From assembly GCA_021813425.1 (NCBI GenBank), contig JAKAKQ010000270.1, positions 1-35,523 of the forward strand: a DNA stretch of 35,523 bases, given 5' to 3'. Under the pieces are notes generated by a model that saw nothing but the letters and a program-made list of their open reading frames with translations, made no database searches and was not told the origin of the DNA. A program made the position numbers and the translations under genes. This stretch comes from Nitrospirota bacterium. Lineage in GTDB: Bacteria > Nitrospirota > Thermodesulfovibrionia > Thermodesulfovibrionales > UBA6898. Positions 29,865 to 35,523 of the stretch are shown piece by piece (positions within the stretch are counted from its first letter, which is position 1; each line of letters begins with the position of its first letter).

Positions 29865-31958
29865 ATGCAAGATCTAAACCCCCAACAGCTTGAAGCCTTA
29901 AAATACGTTGAAGGTCCTTTGCTGGTATTGGCAGGCGCGGGCAGCGGGAAGACAAGGGTGGTTACCCACAAATTTGCCTATCTTGTAAAAAAACAGAAAT
30001 TCTCTTCTGATTCCCTGCTCGCGGTTACTTTTACAAACAAGGCCGCAAATGAGATGAAAGGCAGGATCCGGGATCTGGTCAACGGAGAAATAACATCTTC
30101 ATGGATCGGCACATTACATTCCCAGTGCGGCAGGATCCTTCGCAAAGAGATAAAAAGCCTCGGTTATGATACGGATTTCTCGATATACGATGAAGATGAC
30201 AGATGTAATCTCATCAGACATATATTAAAAGAGATCAGGATTTATGAGGCCCTGTATAAAGGTGTCTCATCAAGGATTAACTACCTGAAGGCATCTTTGA
30301 TCGGACCGGAAGAATTTCTGTCCGCAGGCGATGGATTCGGCTTTGATGAAAAACTGGCAAAGGTCTATGTCAGATACCAGGATGAACTCAAGAGAAGCAA
30401 TGCGCTTGATTTCGATGATCTGATCATGATGAGCGTCAAGCTGTTCCAGGAACACCCCAAAATACTCAGGAAATACCAGGACCAGTTTTCATATCTGCTG
30501 GTTGATGAATTCCAGGATCTGAACTTTGCCCAGTACCAGCTCATCAGACTTCTGTCAAAACACCATAAGAATATCTGTGCAGTAGGGGACGATGACCAGA
30601 GTATATATAAGTTCAGAGGGGCTGATGTCAGGCATATCCTGAATTTCGAAAAGGATTTTCCCGGCACAAAGATCGTCAGGCTCGAAAGGAACTACCGCTC
30701 TACACAGAATATACTCGATGTTTCCAATGCAGTAATCTCTCTTAATTACAACAGGAAAGAGAAAAAGCTCTGGACTGAAAGGGGCACCGGTGAAAAGGTG
30801 CATTTCTGCTGGCTCGACAGCGAAGAAGAAGAAGCCAAACATATTGCAAAGATCGTTAAGGAACTCTTCTTAAAGGGCGCTTATTCCTACAGAGACATAG
30901 GTATACTTTACAGGGTTAATCTTCAGTCCCGGGCGGTGGAGGATGCACTGCGCGAAGCAGGACTGCCTTATAACATAGTGGGCGGGATCGGCTTTTATCA
31001 GCGGAAGGAGATCAAGGACATGATCGCCTATGCACGTCTTGTGGTGAACCATGGAGATAATGTCAGCCTCAGGAGGATAATAAACACACCTTCCCGCGGT
31101 ATAGGCGCTGCAACGCTTTCGAAGATCGAGAACGAGGCCAGGAAGAAATCCATATGCCTTTTCGACTCATTGAAATTATGTGTGCGCGGTAACGGGATAG
31201 TTACGTCGACAAAAGACAAGCTGGGCAATTTTGTGAAGCTGATAGAAAAGTTGTCCTCTGTAACATACAAGAGCGCAGCAGAGCTGTTAAGCAGCGCAGC
31301 AGAAAAATCAGGGTACCTTGAGACGCTTGACGAAGAGAGAAGACAGAATATTGATGAACTTATATCTTCGGCTGAAGGCAGGAATATTCAGGAGTTCATC
31401 GATAGGGCGTCATTGATGACAAACATTGACGAGTCTGCCGAAGGCGACCGTATTTCACTGATGACCCTTCATAATGCAAAGGGACTCGAATTCCCTGTTG
31501 TTTTTGTTACAGGTCTTGAGGAAGGAATACTCCCGTATTTCAAGGCCTCTGACAATGATGATGAAATAGCCGAGGAGAGGAGGCTCTTTTATGTGGGTAT
31601 GACAAGGGCAAAAGACCTCCTGCTTCTGACCGGCGCCCGCAAGAGGAGACTGTATTCAAGGGTGCAGGACCAGGAACCATCAAGATTCCTGAAAGACCTG
31701 CCGAAGAATTGCTGCTGCTGGATCGAGAAGATTACAGCCCCCAAGACATTTAAAAACTTAAACGGCAAAAAGAGGGTTCTGCCCAAAAAGATCAGGCCTC
31801 TTTTTTCATCAGGCTGCAGGGTTAAACATCCCGTTTGGGGGGTCGGCGTTGTACGGGACTCTTACGGCGATGGCGATGACCAGAAGGTCATGGTTAATTT
31901 CCCGAATATAGGGTTGAAAAGGCTTTCCCTGAAACTTGCCAATCTCACAAAGATATAA
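29865..31958 (+). CDS. UvrD/PcrA-type superfamily 1 DNA helicase
   Basis: A 697-aa 3'-5' helicase taken from ATG 29865, which has AAAAGGAAG a proper distance upstream; the listed start (29847) adds six residues. Motifs: LNPQQLEALKYVEGP (Q motif), GAGSGKTRVV (I), AVTFTNKAANEMKGR, LLVDEFQDLN (II), VGDDDQSIYKFRGAD (III), LERNYRST (IV), and GLEFPVVFVTGLEEG with RRLFYVGMTRAKD (V-VI). The C-terminus has a short Tudor-like segment (GCRVKHPVWGVGVVRDSYGDG) as in PcrA. It is probably the PcrA/UvrD of this cell, but could be a paralogue; the window cannot tell. A gap of 92 bases after glmS holds no recognisable gene. Confidence 0.93.
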   Translation: MQDLNPQQLEALKYVEGPLLVLAGAGSGKTRVVTHKFAYLVKKQKFSSDSLLAVTFTNKAANEMKGRIRDLVNGEITSSWIGTLHSQCGRILRKEIKSLGYDTDFSIYDEDDRCNLIRHILKEIRIYEALYKGVSSRINYLKASLIGPEEFLSAGDGFGFDEKLAKVYVRYQDELKRSNALDFDDLIMMSVKLFQEHPKILRKYQDQFSYLLVDEFQDLNFAQYQLIRLLSKHHKNICAVGDDDQSIYKFRGADVRHILNFEKDFPGTKIVRLERNYRSTQNILDVSNAVISLNYNRKEKKLWTERGTGEKVHFCWLDSEEEEAKHIAKIVKELFLKGAYSYRDIGILYRVNLQSRAVEDALREAGLPYNIVGGIGFYQRKEIKDMIAYARLVVNHGDNVSLRRIINTPSRGIGAATLSKIENEARKKSICLFDSLKLCVRGNGIVTSTKDKLGNFVKLIEKLSSVTYKSAAELLSSAAEKSGYLETLDEERRQNIDELISSAEGRNIQEFIDRASLMTNIDESAEGDRISLMTLHNAKGLEFPVVFVTGLEEGILPYFKASDNDDEIAEERRLFYVGMTRAKDLLLLTGARKRRLYSRVQDQEPSRFLKDLPKNCCCWIEKITAPKTFKNLNGKKRVLPKKIRPLFSSGCRVKHPVWGVGVVRDSYGDGDDQKVMVNFPNIGLKRLSLKLANLTKI

Positions 31959-31968
31959 ATTTGACAGA

Positions 31969-32247
31969 ATGAACATTTCTATAGATCATCTGGCCAGGCT
32001 TGCAAGATTGTCTCTTTCTGATGACGAGAAGAAGCTCTTCGAAAATCAGATAAACAGCATACTTAGTTATGTCGACAAACTCAATGAACTCGATACTTCA
32101 AATGTAGAACCGACTTCACATGTGATTTCACTAAGCAATGTTGTGCGGGATGATCTGCCCGGGACCTCCCTTGGCAGGGAAGAAGCCCTGATGAATGCGC
32201 CGGACCGCACGGATAAATTCTACAGAGTCCCGAAGATAATAGAATGA
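31969..32247 (+). CDS. gatC: Asp/Glu-tRNA amidotransferase subunit C
   Basis: A 92-aa subunit of GatCAB, which converts misacylated Glu-tRNA(Gln)/Asp-tRNA(Asn) to the amide. The start ATG 31969 (MNISIDHLARLARLSLSDDE) is chosen over the longer ORF because homologues begin with this motif. FENQINSILSYVDKLNELDTSNVEPTSHV and DRTDKFYRVPKIIE are family hallmarks. gatA and gatB are not in the window. It follows the helicase by 10 bases. Confidence 0.93.
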   Translation: MNISIDHLARLARLSLSDDEKKLFENQINSILSYVDKLNELDTSNVEPTSHVISLSNVVRDDLPGTSLGREEALMNAPDRTDKFYRVPKIIE

Positions 32248-32277
32248 AGAAAAAACAGCTATCAGCATTTTTAAGAA

Positions 32278-32312
32278 CTATTCACTATTCACTATTCACT
32301 TTTCACTTTTCG
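32278..32312. repeat. Period-7 tandem repeat immediately before the panD ribosome site
   Basis: Heptamers ctattca, ctattca, ctattca, cttttca, cttttcg run into GGAGG. Three units are identical and the last two share a changed centre. Confidence 0.65.
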
Positions 32313-32320
32313 GAGGCGGT

Positions 32321-32677
32321 ATGTTGAGGTGCATGCTCCGCGCAAAGATCCACATGGCAACGGTCACGGAATCCAATCTCGAATATGAAGGCAGCATCAC
32401 AATCGATGAAGCTATATTGAAGGAGTCCGGCATACTTCCTTATGAACAGGTGATGATCAGCAACCTCAATAACGGAGAGAGGTTTGAGACATACGTAATT
32501 GCCGGCAAGAAAGGCTCAGGCATGTTCTGCCTCAACGGCCCTACGGCAAGAAAGGGCGCTGTCGGAGACAAGATAATCATATTCTGCTACGGTTATTTCG
32601 AAGACCGCAGGATAGGGAAAAACAAGCCAAGGATAGTTATCCTCGATTCAAAGAACAGGATAAGCAAAAAGAAGTAG
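32321..32677 (+). CDS. panD: Aspartate 1-decarboxylase proenzyme
   Basis: A 118-aa pyruvoyl enzyme making beta-alanine for pantothenate/CoA. The self-cleavage site Gly24-Ser25 lies in YEGSITID. Catalytic Lys9 (MLRAKIHMATVT), Arg and Tyr residues and NGPTARKGAVGDKIIIFCYG are all present. GGAGG is 6 bases before ATG. It ends the rightward run and converges on the REC-PilZ gene, with 33 bases between them. Confidence 0.97.
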   Translation: MLRCMLRAKIHMATVTESNLEYEGSITIDEAILKESGILPYEQVMISNLNNGERFETYVIAGKKGSGMFCLNGPTARKGAVGDKIIIFCYGYFEDRRIGKNKPRIVILDSKNRISKKK

Positions 32678-32710
32678 CCGGATCGGGCATCAGGCCTGGT
32701 CTGCACTTGA

Positions 32711-33469
32711 TCAAACTTTTTTCTTGATAACAATTTCTTCCTGGCTTTCCAGAATATCTCCTGCCAGAAGGTCTATTACATAGTCGGTTAATCTGATCGA
32801 ATCGTCTCTGGAAATATCCTTGAATTCTATTGCTATGCCAGGGGGTATTTTGAACAGAGCGCCAAAAATCCCTTTTACATATATGACAATGCCTTTCAGA
32901 TCAAGGGAGTGCCCGTCTTTTAATGGTAATTGAACTTCCAATTCCGAGCCGACAGGGAAAGGATCTTTCTTCCTAAGATATATTCCACCTTCAGAGAGAG
33001 TCTCTGCATATAAATCATGCTGTATTCCGTTAAAAAATACGGATACCTTTTTATTGAATTGGGAGCGAAGATGTTTCCTTTTTATTCCCATCCGGGAGAA
33101 TATGCAGTCCTGCAGGATATCATGCAGTGAATCTATATCTACCGGTTTCACCAGATATCCCATGCATCCGAGTTCTTCACATTTTTTTATCGTTTTTTCG
33201 TTTGAATCGACAGATACCATAACAACCGGTATTCTGAATGTCTGTTTGTCGTTTTTTATATGTTTCAAAAGCGTAATGCCGTCCATTAAAGGCATATTTA
33301 CATCTATCATTATTAAATCAGGGCCGACCAATTGCAGGAGTTTTAATGCCCCTATCCCGTTTTCAGTGGGTATTATCTGAAACCCCATTCTCTTAAGAAG
33401 CATGGAGATATACATTAAAAAAGTCTTGTTATCATCTGCGATAAGGATCGTCTTTTTTCTGAATTCCAT
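32711..33469 (-). CDS. Response regulator with PilZ domain
   Basis: A 252-aa protein with an N-terminal receiver (phosphoacceptor Asp56 in LIMIDVNMP, Lys109 in YLVKPVDIDS) and a C-terminal PilZ domain. The PilZ part has R131-x3-R135 (RKHLR) and LSEGGIYLR, where Thr replaces the usual Asp/Asn of the DxSxxG motif. c-di-GMP binding is plausible because both Arg and the Ser/Gly are kept. Function is likely control of motility, biofilm or polysaccharide by phosphorylation and c-di-GMP. No histidine kinase is adjacent, so it is an orphan. Divergent from the kinase-like gene. Confidence 0.85.
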   Translation of the reverse strand: MEFRKKTILIADDNKTFLMYISMLLKRMGFQIIPTENGIGALKLLQLVGPDLIMIDVNMPLMDGITLLKHIKNDKQTFRIPVVMVSVDSNEKTIKKCEELGCMGYLVKPVDIDSLHDILQDCIFSRMGIKRKHLRSQFNKKVSVFFNGIQHDLYAETLSEGGIYLRKKDPFPVGSELEVQLPLKDGHSLDLKGIVIYVKGIFGALFKIPPGIAIEFKDISRDDSIRLTDYVIDLLAGDILESQEEIVIKKKV

Positions 33470-33517
33470 TCTCTATAACCTTTCTCCGAAACTTTTTAAA
33501 ATTTATTCAAAAGTAAC

Positions 33518-33588
33518 ATCCATGGCTAACCGGGTATAATTTTTATCCGGTTTTAATGCAAATAATATTACTTTATAATACCATGGAT
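33518..33588. promoter_or_regulatory. Nested inverted repeats in the divergent gap
   Basis: Outer pair ATCCATGG (33518-33525) / CCATGGAT (33581-33588), inner pair AACCGG (33528-33533) / CCGGTT (33547-33552). Two TATAAT hexamers (33535-33540 and 33574-33579) lie within. A regulatory region for the kinase-like gene is likely. Confidence 0.35.
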
Positions 33589-33653
33589 TGAAGTCGAGCA
33601 GGGGTCAAAAAATATCTAATGCGCTTTGCCTGTCCACCTGCTACAATTCCTTT

Positions 33654-34655
33654 ATGAATACCACATACCTTGGGAAACTGGATTGCGCCGACCCGCTTTA
33701 TGAGATACTTCTGTCAAAGGCATGTCCTGATGTTAAGGGGCCTCTTTTCCATGTCAACAGGATGGCCTCCGGCAGGGTGTATAAATATACAGAGGAAAAG
33801 AGCAGGGTCGCCATTATCGGGAAATTCTTTAAGACCGATGACATAAAACAGGACAGGATTTCGAGGATAAAGGGCGAATATAATAACCTCAGGATAATCA
33901 GGGGATATGGATTCGATTCCTTTCCCAATTATGTTGTCCGCCCGATCAGCAGGGACGAGAGGATCGGGCTTGCGCTGATAGAGGAATTCATTCAGGGAAA
34001 AGACCTTGACCATTATTTCAGAAAGGCGATATATAATGATAACGGTGATGTTTTAAAGGACAGGCTTTCGAGACTTGCATCATTTCTATATGCCTTCCAT
34101 AAAAGAACAGAAAACGGAGATTATGTCGGGCTTGATTTTGTGAGCGCCTATTTCCGGAAGGTGCTGAACAAGCTGTATAAACAGACTGTGATATCTGATT
34201 CAGACAGGAAAGAATATCTTAAACTGATGGACAGATGGCTTAACAGGACAATAATACAGAAGGCAAAAAACGTTATCGTGCACGGCGATGCAACCCCGAC
34301 CAATTTTATATTTACGGACAACGGCGGAGTGGTCGCAATAGACCTCGAGAGGATGAAGAACAGCGATAAGATATTTGATGTCGGTATGGTCTGCGGAGAG
34401 ATTAAACATGCATTCTTATGGAGGATAGGTAATCCATTCAGGGCAGAATCCTTTATACGGCATTTTCTTAAAAGTTATTCGAGCCATTTTGATGATTATA
34501 AAACAGCATTCAGAAAGATCACATCGAGAAACCCTTTTTATATGGCGTTGACAGAGCTCAGGATAGCGAGGAATTCCTACCTCGACTGGAACTACAGGAA
34601 AAGACTTGCGCGCGAGGCGATGGAATGTCTCAGGTGGGGACTGAAACTCGAATGA
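33654..34655 (+). CDS. APH-family kinase-like protein
   Basis: A 333-aa aminoglycoside-phosphotransferase-fold enzyme. The listed ORF starts at a TTG; ATG 33654 (MNTTYLGKLDCAD) is a better start, though no Shine-Dalgarno is visible. The Brenner motif VIVHGDATPTNFIF and the metal-binding VVAIDLERM are complete. The family phosphorylates small molecules such as sugars or choline-like alcohols; antibiotic resistance is not implied. Its stop overlaps the next gene's ATG (ATGA), so the two are translationally coupled and probably act on a shared phosphorylated intermediate. Confidence 0.8.
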   Translation: MNTTYLGKLDCADPLYEILLSKACPDVKGPLFHVNRMASGRVYKYTEEKSRVAIIGKFFKTDDIKQDRISRIKGEYNNLRIIRGYGFDSFPNYVVRPISRDERIGLALIEEFIQGKDLDHYFRKAIYNDNGDVLKDRLSRLASFLYAFHKRTENGDYVGLDFVSAYFRKVLNKLYKQTVISDSDRKEYLKLMDRWLNRTIIQKAKNVIVHGDATPTNFIFTDNGGVVAIDLERMKNSDKIFDVGMVCGEIKHAFLWRIGNPFRAESFIRHFLKSYSSHFDDYKTAFRKITSRNPFYMALTELRIARNSYLDWNYRKRLAREAMECLRWGLKLE

Positions 34656-35362
34656 AAAGGGCGGTCTTTTTTGACCTCTACGGCACATTGATCGAGATAA
34701 GGACGGACGAGTACGACCCCTGGGTGTATTCCGTGCTTTCGCAGTATCTTTCATACCATTCTGTCAACATAGACGCAGAGGAATTGAAAAGGGGTTATTT
34801 CGACGGCATCAGGCAGCATCTGGAACAGAGCACGGAGCCCTATCCCGAAGTCGACATCTATAAGGTCTTTCACAACATCATGCACAAATACGGGAGTAAA
34901 AAATATTCAGAGACTATAGTCCTCGATACTATAATGCTTTTCAGGTCATTGACCATCAGGCAATTCGGTGTATTCCCCGGGCTTTACGAAGCGCTGGTTT
35001 CAATCGGCAAAAGATATAAAACAGCGATAATCTCTGATGCGCAATGGTCATTTTCTGAATCCGAGATCAAAAAGCTCGGGCTTGACCGTTTCTTCAGGCT
35101 CAGGATACTGTCTTCCCGGTTCGGGTTTAAGAAACCCGATACGAGAATGTTTACCATGGCAATGGGAAAAATGAAGGTCACTCCGGATGAATCCGTATAT
35201 ATAGGCGACAACCCTCCTAAAGACATCGTAGGCGCCAAGAAGGCAGGGATGAAGTTCATACTCTTCAGGTCTGAATGCAGGTCTTACAATGGTTTCCAGC
35301 CTGATAAATGTTTTAACGACTACTCCGAACTGGAAGATATATTAGAGAGAGTCTGGTTATAA
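34652..35362 (+). CDS. HAD-superfamily hydrolase
   Basis: A 236-aa HAD hydrolase starting at ATG 34652 in the overlap with the kinase gene. Motif I reads FFDLYGTLI (Asp8; Tyr replaces the second Asp of DxD), motif II IISDAQWS, motif III FKKPD and motif IV YIGDNPPKDIVGAKKAG. Tyr in place of the second Asp is found in haloacid dehalogenases and some phosphatases, so the reaction is uncertain. With the upstream kinase it suggests a small phosphorylation/dephosphorylation couple. Confidence 0.85.
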   Translation: MKRAVFFDLYGTLIEIRTDEYDPWVYSVLSQYLSYHSVNIDAEELKRGYFDGIRQHLEQSTEPYPEVDIYKVFHNIMHKYGSKKYSETIVLDTIMLFRSLTIRQFGVFPGLYEALVSIGKRYKTAIISDAQWSFSESEIKKLGLDRFFRLRILSSRFGFKKPDTRMFTMAMGKMKVTPDESVYIGDNPPKDIVGAKKAGMKFILFRSECRSYNGFQPDKCFNDYSELEDILERVWL

Positions 35363-35401
35363 ATTGCCTTTGCTTTGTCTTGTCGAATTATCCAGATCCT
35401 C

Positions 35402-35430
35402 TTGACAGGTAATTACTGTTAATCTATACT
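35402..35430 (+). promoter_or_regulatory. Consensus-like promoter of the TetR gene
   Basis: TTGACA (35402-35407), 17-base spacer and TATACT (35425-35430). The predicted start near 35437 falls inside the first palindrome below and only 8 bases before the ATG. Confidence 0.75.
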
Positions 35431-35459
35431 GAACAATAGTTCACATGAACAAGCGTTCA
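35430..35459. promoter_or_regulatory. Tandem palindromic operators TGAAC-N4-GTTCA
   Basis: Two copies: TGAAC-AATA-GTTCA (35430-35443), beginning on the last base of the -10, and TGAAC-AAGC-GTTCA (35446-35459), which includes the start codon of the TetR gene. Centres are 16 bases apart. This is a typical autorepression layout. Confidence 0.75.
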
Positions 35460-35523
35460 GGTATAGAATCAAAAAAGAAGATCCTCGGGGCGGCCGTAAA
35501 GGTTTTCTCCAGATACGGCTATG
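35445..35523 (+). CDS. TetR/AcrR-family regulator, N-terminal fragment
   Basis: The first 26 codons only: MNKRSGIESKKKILGAAVKVFSRYGY, the start of a TetR winged/HTH domain (KKKILGAAVKVFSRYGY is the usual entry to helix 1). The gene runs off the end of the window. It is preceded by a strong promoter overlapped by paired palindromes, arguing for autorepression. The effector and targets are unknown; the genes beyond the window probably include its regulon. Confidence 0.8.
   Translation, partial: MNKRSGIESKKKILGAAVKVFSRYGY

Noticed and set aside
1-35523. CRISPR arrays, tRNA or rRNA genes
   Set aside because: I saw no regularly spaced repeats of CRISPR type and no tRNA/rRNA-like text on either strand; the repeats present are MITE-like or period-7 arrays.

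Overview
This 35.5 kb window is a stretch of bacterial chromosome from a Gram-negative organism: lpxC (lipid A synthesis) is present and the overall base composition is moderately AT-rich. The style of the genes suggests an anaerobic or microaerophilic lineage such as Nitrospirota or a deltaproteobacterium-like group. Pointers are the many multi-PAS kinases with CxxCP clusters, a DUF362 ferredoxin, a DUF1858 redox-disulfide protein, a UbiB kinase, and MITE-like and heptamer repeats. That placement is inference; no rRNA, tRNA or decisive marker is present.

Layout. (1) 1-3.5 kb is an accessory, partly decayed segment. It holds a truncated AAA/DUF4143 ATPase, the remains of an Mrr-type nuclease/helicase with C-terminal integrase-type repeats, a putative PBECR-like nuclease/DUF2283 toxin-antitoxin-like pair, and a HepT/MntA toxin-antitoxin pair. 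(2) 3.6-5.7 kb has a Glu/Leu/Phe/Val dehydrogenase and a small P-loop gene interrupted by two adjacent in-frame TAG codons. The P-loop gene lies between two different MITE-like elements. (3) 5.7-12.7 kb has a leftward trmJ-ubiB pair and a divergent, very tightly packed rightward operon: nadE, zinc ribbon, secreted small protein, rsmI, 2-TM protein, DUF362 ferredoxin. (4) 12.7-14.8 kb is a small regulon. It has a Crp/Fnr regulator, a single-module heme-copper-oxidase-like membrane protein, a DUF1858 protein and a 42-aa zinc-knuckle protein. The divergent genes each carry a near-identical palindrome TATGAY-N4-GTCATA placed exactly at -41.5 relative to a good -10 box. (5) 14.8-19.4 kb has nfo, a winged-helix/degenerate nucleotidyltransferase regulator followed by a 28-aa Lys/Ala-rich peptide and a strong terminator, then leftward lpxC and tldD. 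(6) 19.4-25 kb has mtnP, an NtrC-type regulator, a large hybrid kinase and a secreted TPR-like protein. (7) 25-32.7 kb is a long rightward housekeeping run: yebC, DUF502, glmU, glmS, uvrD-like helicase, gatC, panD. (8) 32.7-35.5 kb has a leftward REC-PilZ protein, a rightward APH-like kinase/HAD pair, and the first 26 codons of a TetR regulator whose promoter and start codon carry two tandem TGAAC-N4-GTTCA palindromes.

The most interesting unexplained structure is in the DNA between genes. There are two diverged copies of a ~190-bp nested palindrome whose inner arms have changed in a compensatory way, and a second MITE-like family with terminal inverted repeats and flanking duplications. Period-7 tandem repeats occur at three separate loci. 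The Crp/Fnr mini-regulon is the clearest candidate for a coherent, testable system. I ran no searches; family names come from motif recognition in the supplied translations.
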